Origin: an uncultured Vampirovibrio sp.
Lineage (GTDB): Bacteria; Cyanobacteriota; Vampirovibrionia; Gastranaerophilales; Gastranaerophilaceae
NCBI GenBank assembly: GCA_910578465.1
Contig: CAJTPW010000001.1
Location: 124,001-188,000 of the forward strand
Reading direction: 5' to 3'
Length of the DNA stretch: 64,000 bases
Shown here: positions 48,201 to 57,671 of the stretch, in pieces
Numbering within the stretch: position 1 is the stretch's first letter
Layout: the number at the start of each line of letters is the position of its first letter
Program-made: the position numbers and the translations under genes
Notes under the pieces: generated by a model
The model's input: only the letters and a program-made list of their open reading frames with translations
The model's database searches: none
Told to the model about the DNA's origin: nothing

Positions 48201-50342
48201 ATGTTTTATAAAAGTATAGGAAGTTTTTATACGGGAATAATTACAGGAACATTTGAACAAAATATGACTTCTCTAAATACACAATTTTTGCAAAACACCT
48301 TTCAAAATGCGTCGCAAGCCGCGTTTGGGCCTGCTGCTCAAAAAAGCTTACAAAAGAGCGATTTATTGCAAAAATATTTAGAGAGAAATTCTTCTCCTCA
48401 AACAGGCGGCCCTCAGAAAGCCTATGTTCAGGGAACCGTGCAGCAAAATGTGCAAACAGTTAATATTCAAAAGCCTGTGCAAACCTATATCCCATCAAGC
48501 ACAATGCAAATTCCGAGTGTTCTTAATAACGGAGTTGACACAAACGTTCAAAAAGATCCTAAAAAGATGAAGAAGGCAAAAATTGCCGCATTTTCTTTAG
48601 GTGTACTTGTTCTTGGAACGGCAGCGGCAATCCTCGGCGCTACAAAATCGGGGCGCGGTGCCGTAAGGGCCTTTACATCATTTATTCAGACAAATTTAAA
48701 AACGTTTTTTGCCGATTTTTCAAAAAAACACAACAGCGAATGGGCAGATAAGATTTATAAAAATCTTCATAAATTAAGCGTAGAATCTGATAACGCTTCA
48801 GGCGGGCTTGAAAACTTTACAAACGGAAAAGATATTTTCTGCAGACATATTGCGGAAAATTTATCAGGTTTTAAGGTTGACGGAACACAGCTTCCTCCGT
48901 CAAACAACAAAATCGTTCAGTTTGTAAGAGACAAGTTTGGCGGGGTTTTTAAGGCTTATCACAGGTTTGATAACAGAACAACGGGCTTTTATAAAAGCAA
49001 GGTTGATGAATCCACTTTAAAGAGGTATTCAGGTGCGTTTGAAAGTTTTGAAGATTTTAAAAATACGGTAACTAAAGCACTTTCCAATCTTTCAGGTATG
49101 CCAAATGCCGAAAAAACAATAATGATAAACGGCAAAGAAACAAAAGTTGCCGAAGCGATTAGCGAAGTTGAAAAAATGCTTCAAAATATTGAAGATAATC
49201 TCAACGGTTCATTTTCGCCCGATAAAATTATGGAAAGGCTGTCAGAGCTTACCGCATATATGATGGATGACGGCAACGGGGCAAGCCTTACCGAGAAGGC
49301 AACGGCAAGCTTTATGGAGGCTGTACGCGGTAAAAACATTAAATCTCTTTTTGCAAAACCTGTTGCAGGAAGCATTTTAAAAGATAAAAAAGCTGCACAT
49401 GTAAGCTTAATCAACGGATTTAAAGGGAAAATTACAAACGACCTGAATGCTATAATCGGCGAAAACAGAGACGTGGTTGCAGGCTTAAGGAAGTTTGTAA
49501 ATCCTGATGATATTGAAAGCGTAAGAAATCTGGATGATATCATAAAGACTCTGGGAAAACTGAAAAAAACAAATCTTGATACCGCAAGTGCTTCAAAAGA
49601 GGCTCTTGATACCATATTTGCAAAATTGGACAATCTAAAAGCAAGCTTGAGTGTATTTAACGCCAATGGAGCCGCGGATGGTACAGTAAGCTCTATGGAT
49701 AAAATTGTTCAAACACTGGATGAGGTTCAAAGTTCGATTTCAAATGTTAAGGCAGGCGAAACCGAAGAAATGATGGGAATTTTAAAGCAAATATTGGAGC
49801 CTGAGACCTATGTGGATATCGTAAAGCCTGGTATGAAGCGTTTTAGAGGTGCCTTAAACAGAGCTTGTTCACTTGAGATGAATGATACTTTTGATAAATT
49901 AAGGGATGTAAACTGCGGTTCTGCGCCGACGGATATCGGAGGCATTGTTCTTTCTACGGCGCTTCTGGGCTTGTATGCGGCACAGGCCGATGATAAAGAT
50001 GAAAGAGTGGGCGTTATGCTTACCACGGGTGTTCCGATTTTATCCACAATGGGAACCTGTCTGTTTGCGGCAATTAACCAGATTAGCGGTAAGAAAGCAC
50101 TACTTCTTGGCAGCGGTGTCGCCTTTATAACAAAGACTATTTGTGACGGCTTAAACAAAATTTACAGAAAACATCAGGGTCTTGATGAAAATGCCAAACC
50201 TTCAATTGTAACAATTGATGATTATATCAACGATTACATCAATCCTTATATAAATAAATTTGAACAGGTTTTCTTTGAGCCCGTAAACGGACAGGGAACG
50301 GTTTCGCAACAAATGCCAAAACAGCAGGGATTTCAACAGTAA
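48201..50342 (+). CDS. large helical membrane-associated protein, 713 aa
   Basis: Unknown family. The N-terminal 110 residues are Gln/Asn/Ser-rich and disordered. One membrane segment follows (KIAAFSLGVLVLGTAAAILG, about residues 127-146), then about 400 residues of charged helices and a C-terminal hydrophobic region (IVLSTALLGLYAAQA, VPILSTMGTCLFAAIN, ALLLGSGVAFITKTI). The overall plan (disordered start, helices, membrane segments near the end) resembles the 626-aa protein at 20069-21949. The start is uncertain: 48201 or the ATG at 48267. It follows the 378-aa secreted protein by 11 bp. Confidence 0.6.
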   Translation: MFYKSIGSFYTGIITGTFEQNMTSLNTQFLQNTFQNASQAAFGPAAQKSLQKSDLLQKYLERNSSPQTGGPQKAYVQGTVQQNVQTVNIQKPVQTYIPSSTMQIPSVLNNGVDTNVQKDPKKMKKAKIAAFSLGVLVLGTAAAILGATKSGRGAVRAFTSFIQTNLKTFFADFSKKHNSEWADKIYKNLHKLSVESDNASGGLENFTNGKDIFCRHIAENLSGFKVDGTQLPPSNNKIVQFVRDKFGGVFKAYHRFDNRTTGFYKSKVDESTLKRYSGAFESFEDFKNTVTKALSNLSGMPNAEKTIMINGKETKVAEAISEVEKMLQNIEDNLNGSFSPDKIMERLSELTAYMMDDGNGASLTEKATASFMEAVRGKNIKSLFAKPVAGSILKDKKAAHVSLINGFKGKITNDLNAIIGENRDVVAGLRKFVNPDDIESVRNLDDIIKTLGKLKKTNLDTASASKEALDTIFAKLDNLKASLSVFNANGAADGTVSSMDKIVQTLDEVQSSISNVKAGETEEMMGILKQILEPETYVDIVKPGMKRFRGALNRACSLEMNDTFDKLRDVNCGSAPTDIGGIVLSTALLGLYAAQADDKDERVGVMLTTGVPILSTMGTCLFAAINQISGKKALLLGSGVAFITKTICDGLNKIYRKHQGLDENAKPSIVTIDDYINDYINPYINKFEQVFFEPVNGQGTVSQQMPKQQGFQQ

Positions 50343-50420
50343 AAATTACGGCCAGATATCTACGGCAAGATATCTTTTCCTGTAAAAGAGCTCCGGTTTT
50401 AAACGGTAAAATTTTCATAC

Positions 50421-50457
50421 AAAAAACCTCCCCCATGTTCTTTAAGGGAGGTTTTTA
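50421..50457. terminator. bidirectional terminator
   Basis: AAAACCTCCC and GGGAGGTTTT make a perfect stem with a T-run on each strand, between the 713-aa gene (plus) and ferredoxin (minus). Confidence 0.85.
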
Positions 50458-50474
50458 AAATTTCTCTGTCCTAA

Positions 50475-50654
50475 TTATTCTTCAACGATGATTACAGAAA
50501 CAGGGCAAGCATCTGCTGCTTCTTTAACGCAATCTTCATTGCCGCTAACACTTGCTTCATTTACGGTTGCAACATCTTCTACTTTAAAAACATCAGGGCA
50601 GAAAGATTCGCAAGCGCCGCAAGCTATACAACCTTCTTCGATTTTAACTTTCAT
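50475..50654 (-). CDS. fer: 4Fe-4S ferredoxin, 59 aa
   Basis: An electron carrier of the single-cluster type. The ligands are C9, C12 and C15 in GCIACGACESFCPDVF and C50 in ADACPVSVI; C42 could form a disulfide, while C19 is extra. AAGGAG lies eight bases before the ATG. The protein is acidic, as usual. It may serve the dehydratase activase, ThiC or IspH, all of which need low-potential electrons. Confidence 0.93.
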   Translation of the reverse strand: MKVKIEEGCIACGACESFCPDVFKVEDVATVNEASVSGNEDCVKEAADACPVSVIIVEE

Positions 50655-50815
50655 AAAAATATCTCCTTAACAATTTGTAAAACATAAAGTTCTTTTGAAA
50701 TTATACTAAAAAAGAATACAAAAAAGCAAGCGTACGGCGGTTATTTTACAAAAGAGTCCTTAAAGCGTTAAAAAGTAGTGTTTTAAGCAAAAATTTACAT
50801 AAACTGCAGGAAAAA

Positions 50816-51427
50816 CTACAGGTCTTTAAGCTCTTGAGTTGTATCCAGAAGCTTTGCAAGGGTTTTGGCGTCCCCTTTTAATTTAAAGTATTCCGCAAAC
50901 TTTGGCGTTGTTTTTAAATTAAACGAGCGGCCGTTTTTATCTCTTGTTTTTGAAATTAATCCTTTTTCAAGAAGCTCTGCCACATGCTCGTAAGCGTTAG
51001 ACCTCAATTCCTTTAAATACGCTTGTCTTATGGGTTCTTTCAGGGCGATTATTGTTAAAGTTTTTAATACTGCAGGTTTTAAATCTACGGGGCAAAGCTT
51101 TTCAACAATATCAAGGTGTTCGGAACGAACCTGAATTATGTATCCGTCTTCATCGTCGATTTCAAGGGCGCCGTCACGTGAAGAATAATCAAACATTAAA
51201 TCCAAAAGTGCATTTTCAATTTCTTCCTCGGGCACTTTTAAAAGCTCTGAAATTTCAAGCGGTTTCATTGCGCGCGCCGTCACGAACAAAACAGCCTCCA
51301 CTTTTGCTTTCAGGTTTTGCGCCTCATCATTGTTATGAATATCAAAATTTGATGTCTTATTGTCCGTATTATTAAAAGCAGCCTCTGCCGCAGTGTTTTC
51401 AAAAGTCAAATTTTCATCAGCAGGCAT
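50816..51427 (-). CDS. scpB: segregation and condensation protein ScpB
   Basis: A 203-aa winged-helix kleisin partner. After a disordered start the pattern KVEAVLFVTARAMKPLEISE, then LTIIALKEPIRQAYLKELR and ISKTRDKNGRSFNLKTTPKF matches ScpB. It binds ScpA as a dimer and regulates SMC for chromosome compaction. Its start overlaps the scpA stop by 11 bases, so it belongs to the smc-scpA-scpB operon. Confidence 0.93.
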   Translation of the reverse strand: MPADENLTFENTAAEAAFNNTDNKTSNFDIHNNDEAQNLKAKVEAVLFVTARAMKPLEISELLKVPEEEIENALLDLMFDYSSRDGALEIDDEDGYIIQVRSEHLDIVEKLCPVDLKPAVLKTLTIIALKEPIRQAYLKELRSNAYEHVAELLEKGLISKTRDKNGRSFNLKTTPKFAEYFKLKGDAKTLAKLLDTTQELKDL

Positions 51428-52400
51428 TTTCGATTTCCCCGTTTTCTAATGAAGCCTTATCTTTCTCTAATTTATTTTTCAAAGTTTTTGCCGCTTTTAC
51501 CGTATTTTGAGTTCCGGTTTTAATTTCAGGTGAATCCGATGTTTTTTCGGGCAATTTTACGAATAAGTCGCCGTAAAATTCTTCCTGATAAATATCAAAT
51601 TTGCCGTAGGAAGCAAGATATAATACCGCAATGTATGCTGCAGGGCGGCTGAAACCGATGAGAGACAATTCTTCAAGCTCGATTTTATCGTTTGTCTCCA
51701 AAATCTTGTTCAGGTTCTGTTCCATCTTGTTTACAAGCTCTTCAATGTATTCATCCTGTGTCATATCGAGGATTTCCGTTGTAGACATTTTGGAATAGTT
51801 TCTGCCAAAGCGTTTTTTCTGCCTTTCAAGATTTTCTTTCAAGGCACGTTTCTTTTCCAGCTGTTCGTAAAATTCAAGGTGGCGGATTAAATCGTTTAAA
51901 GTGACGCCCCTGTTTCTGTTTAGCTTTGTGCTGGTCCTTCTTTGCAGTACTTCATCGAATGAAATTATGTTTGAAGAGGGTAATTGCAGCTGTTCGGGCT
52001 CATATCCGTCTTCATAATCATTGAAATCTTCGTCAAATTCGGGGTCGGGCTCAAAATCCTGCAGGCTTATGCCGTTTAAAACTTTGGATTTCAGGTTTAA
52101 AAGCACGGATGAAAAGAAAAACGCTTTTCCGACAAGCCCTAAATTTTCATTTTTCTTTAATTCGCGAAGCTTTTTCATATATTCATCATGTACTTTTACG
52201 ATATCAATGTTCCAGGGGTCTATTTTTCCTGTCTTTGCCATATCTACAATGATTTCAATGGCATCAACAGGGCTTGAAGCCGCGTTTGAAACAGAATTTA
52301 CCATCTCGTATTCATAGTTTGAATAAGTGTTCGTTTGAATGCCAAATTCTCTTGCGGAATCTATATTGTTGTTATCGTAAAATTTTATGGAATTATTCAT
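51417..52400 (-). CDS. scpA: segregation and condensation protein ScpA
   Basis: A 327-aa kleisin that bridges the two SMC heads. The N-terminal part has IEIIVDMAKTGKIDPWNIDI, then VKVHDEYMKK, the family signature; the C-terminal winged helix ends near residue 280. A tail of about 40 charged residues is extra. It lies 15 bp after smc and overlaps scpB. The complete set of three condensin genes in one operon is unusual in some phyla but functionally expected. Confidence 0.93.
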   Translation of the reverse strand: MNNSIKFYDNNNIDSAREFGIQTNTYSNYEYEMVNSVSNAASSPVDAIEIIVDMAKTGKIDPWNIDIVKVHDEYMKKLRELKKNENLGLVGKAFFFSSVLLNLKSKVLNGISLQDFEPDPEFDEDFNDYEDGYEPEQLQLPSSNIISFDEVLQRRTSTKLNRNRGVTLNDLIRHLEFYEQLEKKRALKENLERQKKRFGRNYSKMSTTEILDMTQDEYIEELVNKMEQNLNKILETNDKIELEELSLIGFSRPAAYIAVLYLASYGKFDIYQEEFYGDLFVKLPEKTSDSPEIKTGTQNTVKAAKTLKNKLEKDKASLENGEIENAC

Positions 52401-52415
52401 TGTTTACCTTTAATT

Positions 52416-55400
52416 TTATGCAGATTGCTTGTTTGTAATCCCTGAAACAAGCGTTCTTCCTTTGTTTTGGTTTACGCCAATCATTCTGTCCGCCGATTCT
52501 ATCATCTGGGATCTCTGGCTTATTACAACAAACTGTGTGCGCTCTGATTGTGTATTTATCATCTTTGCAATACGTTCAACATTGAAGCCGTCAAGTGCCG
52601 CATCCACCTCATCCAGTGCATAGAACGGTGCGGGCAAGTGTCTTTGAACCGCAAACACAAGGGACAGTGCCATAAGTGTTTTTTCTCCGCCGCTCATCCC
52701 TGCAAGCTTTTGCTTCTCTTTGTTTTTCTGGTTTCCTTCAACCGTGAGCCCGCCGAGGAACGGGTTTTCCGGATTTTCAAGGATAAGCTCGCCCTGTCCG
52801 TCCGTAAGCTCCGTGAAGATAATTTTAAAATGGCTGTTTACGGAATTAAATGTATCAAGGAATGTTTCTTTTTTCAAGTTTTCATACCCTGTCATTCTGC
52901 TTTGAATTTCATTTTTCTCGTTTTCAAGCGTTTCAATTTTTGTGTTCAATTCTTTTTGCCTGTTTAAAACGACATTATAATCCTCAATCGCTTTCATATT
53001 AACAAGACCCAAATCATCCATTTTCTTTTGAAGCTTTTGAATTTTTCCTGTTATCTCCTCAATTGAAATTTCTGTCGGCGTCAGCTCTTCCGTTTTAATG
53101 CCGCGCTCTTTTAATTCCGCGATAACTTCTTCAAGCTGTGGCTCGACACTATTTCTGCTCAATTTAAAGCTTTCAATTGATTCTTTAATCCTTTCGATAT
53201 CGTTTTCAAGTATATTTTTTGCATTTTGCGCTTCAAGCATTTCATCCTGAATTTTTTGTCTTAAATTTTGAAGCTCCACAAGGTTTTTACCGAGCTCTAC
53301 AACCTGTGCCTCAAGCTCTTCCAGTACCTTTGAAATTTCAACAATATCCACTTCAAATTTTTGTTTATCTTCCGTAAGCTGAATATTATCCGCAGAAAGC
53401 TTCTTGATATCGGATTCTTTAAGCTCAATCATATCCGTGTTAAACGCAACCGTCTGATTGTCTTTTAAAATTTCGTTTTCAGTGCTTAAAATCTTTCTTT
53501 CAAGCTCTTTTATCTCATTTTCAACACCCTGAGTCATTTCCTGAAGTTTTTTCAACTCGCCGTCATCGATAAATTTTTCAACCTCTTCAATGTCCGTTTG
53601 GATTGTTGTTATTTTATCTATAATTTCAACATGCTTTTGTTCAAACTTGTCTAAAAGAGCTTCCGTTTTTTTGATTTCAGGGGTAATTTCATTTACCCTT
53701 TTCAGTTTTTCTTCGATAATTTGCTCAAACTGCTCATGGCCTTTTAAAAGCTGGCTGTATTCATATTTTGCGGCCTGCAGGGAATTTAGGGCATTTGAAT
53801 AATCTGCCCTTATTCTTTCAAATTTTTTCTCAAGCTCTACCCTTTTGTTTTCGCGGGTTCTGTATGCTTCTTCGAGTTCATCCAGCCTTGATTTATAGTT
53901 TTCTAATTCTTTATCATCCGCTTTGCCGAATGCAGGGGTATTTTTCCTTTTCGCACCGCCTGTAATTGCGCCTGATTTTTCAAAAATTTCCCCGTCAAGT
54001 GTTACCACCCTGTATTTCCCCATCAGTTTTTTAGCAGCCTGCATGCTTTCAACGACAAGGGTTTCACCGAGCGCAAAATAAAAAGCTTTTATGTATTTAT
54101 CATCAAAATCAATCAGATTTATTGCAAAATCGATAACCCCATCAAGCTTTGGCAGGGGCAGGTTATTTGGCACGGGTTTTAATTTATTCAAAGGAAGGCA
54201 TGTGGCACGGTCTTTTCCTTGAGATTTTAATACTTCAAGGGCTCTGCTTGCTACGTTTTCATCTTCAACGACAATAAACCTGCTCCTTCCGCCGAGAGCC
54301 TCGTTTATGGCATATGTATATTCGGAATCCACATCTGCAAGCTGGCTCAAAGGCGCGTGCACACCCTGAATTTTACTTTGCATAATGGTTTCAACGCCTG
54401 CTCCAAGTCCGAATGTCCTGAAAGCGCGTTTGTTTGCTTCAAGCTCTGCAATTTTTTTGTTTGCAAGCTGAATAGAGCGCATATCATCCTGAATTTGCGC
54501 CTTTGTTTTATCAATATCATCAAACACAAGCTTTTGCAGGGTTTTAAGGTCATCCAGTTCCTTTGTAAGGGTTTCAACCTGCAGAGAAAGCTTATCTTTG
54601 TCATCATCAAAATTTTTCACCCTGTTTTCAAGCTCTTCAATTGCTTTATTTGTGTTTGAAAGCTCCGTATTCAGGTTTTCAAGCTTTGATTCATTCGGCA
54701 GCTTGTCTTTAATCAGGTTATTTTCATCATCCTTCAGGGTATCAAGTTCTTTTCTTAAGGCATTCCTTTTTTGGATATATGTATCTGCCGTTTGATTTAG
54801 GCCTGTTACTTCGGATAGAATTCTTGTAAGCTCTTCTTTTTTAGCTTCAAGCGTTTTTTCAAGTTCTGCTTTTGCCTGTTCTTTTTCCGCTATTACAACT
54901 TTAGCTTTTTCAATATTTGTATTAAAACCTTCAATAGCGTTTTTTGCGGCATAAATGGTTTTATTGTTTGAATTTATCACTTTTTCCGTGTGGAAAATAG
55001 AATCTTTTTTTCTTTGGATTTCGCTTTTTTTCTCTTCCACAAGTTTTTTAACTTCAAGCTGTTTGTCTTCGCCCTGCGCTTTTACTTTGGCGCAGACATC
55101 TTCATATTCTTCCCTTTTTTTATTGATTTCTTCCTGCTTGTTTTCAACCTCGATTTCCTGTTTTTTCTTGTCTTTTGTAGCCCTCAGGATGTTTTCATGC
55201 ATTAATTCCAGTGTTTTTTTGAAGTTAAAATATTTAACCGCCGTTATCTGCCCTTCAAGTTCGTCTTTCTGGTTTTTAATTTCCTGATATTTAAGGGCAA
55301 CCTCTCTTTCTTCCTGTAATTTTTCAAGCATGGAGTTGATTTCATTCATTACGAGTAAAGAATCCTGAACCCTTCCTTCAACAGCTTGAAGTTCGTTTGT

Positions 55401-55919
55401 TGCAGCCTCAATTTTTCTGTCAAAATCAGCAGTTCCCGCAACCTCATCTATGAATTTTCTTTTTTCCATGGAAGAACAGTTTACAAGGCTTACAACGTCT
55501 CCTTGCATTATAACGTTATAGCTGTTTGGGGTGATTGAATATTTTTCAAGCTCTGAATGCATTTGGGTTAATGTTACCGTTTTGTCGTTCAGATAATATG
55601 TGCTTGTGTATCCTGACGGGCTTTTTTTAACCCTTCTTGCAAAAGAAATTTCCGTTCCTATATCATCATCCAAATCAAAAACAACCTTAACCGTGGCTTC
55701 GTTTCTGTTGTTGTGGGTGGAAATCAAGTCTGCAACGCCTTTTTCGGACCTTAAAGCTCTTGCGGACGACAGGCCTAAAGCAAACAGAATACTGTCAATA
55801 ATGTTGCTTTTCCCTGAGCCGTTCATCCCCGCAATTGCAGTAAAACCGGGCAAAAAGGGGATTTCAACCTTGTTTGCAAAAGATTTAAAATTGTCGATTT
55901 CCAATCTCTTTATATACAT
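52416..55919 (-). CDS. smc: chromosome segregation ATPase SMC
   Basis: An 1167-aa condensin subunit that forms a V-shaped dimer and extrudes DNA loops. The N-terminal head has Walker A AGMNGSGKSNIIDSILFALG; two long coiled coils (about residues 165-500 and 660-1010) flank the hinge (GVHAPLSQLADVDSEYTYAI ... VTLDGEIFEKSGAITGGAKR); the C-terminal head has the signature KLAGMSGGEKTLMALSLVFA and Walker B APFYALDEVDAALD. Full length. First gene of the smc-scpA-scpB operon. Confidence 0.98.
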   Translation of the reverse strand: MYIKRLEIDNFKSFANKVEIPFLPGFTAIAGMNGSGKSNIIDSILFALGLSSARALRSEKGVADLISTHNNRNEATVKVVFDLDDDIGTEISFARRVKKSPSGYTSTYYLNDKTVTLTQMHSELEKYSITPNSYNVIMQGDVVSLVNCSSMEKRKFIDEVAGTADFDRKIEAATNELQAVEGRVQDSLLVMNEINSMLEKLQEEREVALKYQEIKNQKDELEGQITAVKYFNFKKTLELMHENILRATKDKKKQEIEVENKQEEINKKREEYEDVCAKVKAQGEDKQLEVKKLVEEKKSEIQRKKDSIFHTEKVINSNNKTIYAAKNAIEGFNTNIEKAKVVIAEKEQAKAELEKTLEAKKEELTRILSEVTGLNQTADTYIQKRNALRKELDTLKDDENNLIKDKLPNESKLENLNTELSNTNKAIEELENRVKNFDDDKDKLSLQVETLTKELDDLKTLQKLVFDDIDKTKAQIQDDMRSIQLANKKIAELEANKRAFRTFGLGAGVETIMQSKIQGVHAPLSQLADVDSEYTYAINEALGGRSRFIVVEDENVASRALEVLKSQGKDRATCLPLNKLKPVPNNLPLPKLDGVIDFAINLIDFDDKYIKAFYFALGETLVVESMQAAKKLMGKYRVVTLDGEIFEKSGAITGGAKRKNTPAFGKADDKELENYKSRLDELEEAYRTRENKRVELEKKFERIRADYSNALNSLQAAKYEYSQLLKGHEQFEQIIEEKLKRVNEITPEIKKTEALLDKFEQKHVEIIDKITTIQTDIEEVEKFIDDGELKKLQEMTQGVENEIKELERKILSTENEILKDNQTVAFNTDMIELKESDIKKLSADNIQLTEDKQKFEVDIVEISKVLEELEAQVVELGKNLVELQNLRQKIQDEMLEAQNAKNILENDIERIKESIESFKLSRNSVEPQLEEVIAELKERGIKTEELTPTEISIEEITGKIQKLQKKMDDLGLVNMKAIEDYNVVLNRQKELNTKIETLENEKNEIQSRMTGYENLKKETFLDTFNSVNSHFKIIFTELTDGQGELILENPENPFLGGLTVEGNQKNKEKQKLAGMSGGEKTLMALSLVFAVQRHLPAPFYALDEVDAALDGFNVERIAKMINTQSERTQFVVISQRSQMIESADRMIGVNQNKGRTLVSGITNKQSA

Positions 55920-56022
55920 TAAAATATCCGGATAACAAGCCTAGTTACTTTTATTACACAACAAAACCCGCTCCCGTGTCAAATTTGTTACAACGGATTG
56001 ATAAACTATCCCTGCAAAAAGA

Positions 56023-56652
56023 TTACAATTTCTGTGCGCGGTTGATTGGCCAGAAGACAAAGAGGGCGCGGCCAATTACGCGATTTTGCGGTAAAAAGCC
56101 CCAAAAGCGGCTATCCTGACTGTTACCTCTGTTATCCCCCATCATAAAATAATTCCCGTCAGGAACCACAAAAGGCCCGCAGTACATATCATCCCTGCAG
56201 GGCATCCAGTCTGTTTTAGATAGAATATACGGTTCATCAAGCTTTTCATCATTTATATAAACAAAATATTCGCCGTCTTCCGTTCTGATTTCAAACCTGT
56301 CTCCGGGCATTCCGATTATTCTTTTAATGAATGCAACATCTTTGCACATAAGGCCTGTGAGCCTTGAAATTATTGAAAAGAAATCTTTTTTCAAGGGTTC
56401 ATCGGGCGGATAGAAAACAATAATATCCCCTCTTTGCAGGTCCCGTACGGGCTTTGTAAGTTTTTCAACAAACAATCTATCTTTTTCAATTAAAGTCGGG
56501 TGCATGGAACCTGAGGGTATCCATCGAAGCTCACCCACAAAAAACCTGATAACAATAACGGCGATTAATACAAAAAGAATGGTATCAAGGGTTTCCTTTA
56601 AAAATGAGAATATTTTCTTTAAAATTTCTTTATTTCGTTCTTTGTTTTCCAT
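56023..56652 (-). CDS. lepB: signal peptidase I
   Basis: A 209-aa inner-membrane protease that removes signal peptides from exported proteins. One membrane anchor is at residues 18-38. The catalytic serine is S49 in RWIPSGSMHPTL and the general base is K110 in VAFIKRIIGMPGD; box E (GDNRGNSQDSRFWG) is present. It follows the polyprenyl synthase gene by nine bases. Confidence 0.97.
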   Translation of the reverse strand: MENKERNKEILKKIFSFLKETLDTILFVLIAVIVIRFFVGELRWIPSGSMHPTLIEKDRLFVEKLTKPVRDLQRGDIIVFYPPDEPLKKDFFSIISRLTGLMCKDVAFIKRIIGMPGDRFEIRTEDGEYFVYINDEKLDEPYILSKTDWMPCRDDMYCGPFVVPDGNYFMMGDNRGNSQDSRFWGFLPQNRVIGRALFVFWPINRAQKL

Positions 56653-56661
56653 TTTTACCCT

Positions 56662-57639
56662 TTAGATTTTAAAAGTTTCAACCAATTTTTGAAGCAAAGT
56701 TGTTTTATATTTGTCCTTTAGCGGTTTTATGCTTTCCAGTGCTTCATTTAAAATATTATTCAAATATTCTTTTGAAAAATTCAATGTTTTATTGTAAAGT
56801 TTTTCATCAAATGTTTTATTCTTCAAATCAATAATACCATAAGAATTATTTTGTTGCGATATGTAAAGATACGGCAGGGTGTAGATTCCGTTTTCTATGT
56901 CGGAGCTTGATTTTTCGGAAATTTTGCCTTGAAAATCATTTTGAAAGTTTTCAATGTCATCATAAATCTGAAAGGCAAGGGAAAACTTTAAAACAAAATT
57001 TAGAATGCCTTTTTGTATATCATTAGGGATTTTATTCATATTTCCCTTGGCAGAATTTATCAAATATAGCAATGATTTTACTCCTGCCATAAATAAAGAT
57101 GATGTTTTGTTTTTAGATTTTTCAAGATATTCTTCAATTGATACAACCCTGTTTTTATTAAAAAACTGATTAATTTCGCCTTTGCAGATTTGATATGTGT
57201 TTTCTGAAAAATATTCAAAAATTTTTGGCTCATTTATTTTGGATAATTCCTTTAAACAAAGGGATAGCAAATAATCTCCCGAAATGACTGCCATTTTTGA
57301 ATTATATTTAAAATTCAGCGTCGGAATTTGACGCCTTAAATTTGCTTCATCGATAATATCATCGTGGATTAAGGTTGCACTGTGCAAAAGCTCAAGTGCT
57401 GCGGCAAGCTGCACAATGCTGTTATTTGTTTCTATTTTGAGCGCATCTTTTATTAAAAACAATATCAAAGGACGCAGCCTTTTGGATTTTGCAAAAAGAA
57501 AAAGGCCAATATCATCTTCAAGTGCGGTTTTTGGGTTTGTATCATTTTCAAATAAAAGAGATTTTATCTCGAAATTAACAAGGTCTAAATCCTTATTAAA
57601 ATAATCTAAAATCTCTTTATATTGTTTCTTATTATACAT
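56662..57639 (-). CDS. ispB: trans-polyprenyl diphosphate synthase
   Basis: A 325-aa prenyltransferase that extends isoprenoid chains with isopentenyl diphosphate from the pathway ending in IspH. The first Asp-rich motif is DDIID at residues 93-97 in LIHDDIIDEANLRRQIPT. The second, usually DDxxD, is DDIEN at 227-231, so the last aspartate is Asn. The product may be a quinone side chain; chain length cannot be read. The protein is more diverged and AT-rich than its neighbours. It lies between the aminopeptidase and lepB genes on the same strand. Confidence 0.85.
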   Translation of the reverse strand: MYNKKQYKEILDYFNKDLDLVNFEIKSLLFENDTNPKTALEDDIGLFLFAKSKRLRPLILFLIKDALKIETNNSIVQLAAALELLHSATLIHDDIIDEANLRRQIPTLNFKYNSKMAVISGDYLLSLCLKELSKINEPKIFEYFSENTYQICKGEINQFFNKNRVVSIEEYLEKSKNKTSSLFMAGVKSLLYLINSAKGNMNKIPNDIQKGILNFVLKFSLAFQIYDDIENFQNDFQGKISEKSSSDIENGIYTLPYLYISQQNNSYGIIDLKNKTFDEKLYNKTLNFSKEYLNNILNEALESIKPLKDKYKTTLLQKLVETFKI

Positions 57640-57671
57640 CGGTGTTCCGTCGTAATCCTTAATTTAAGAGG

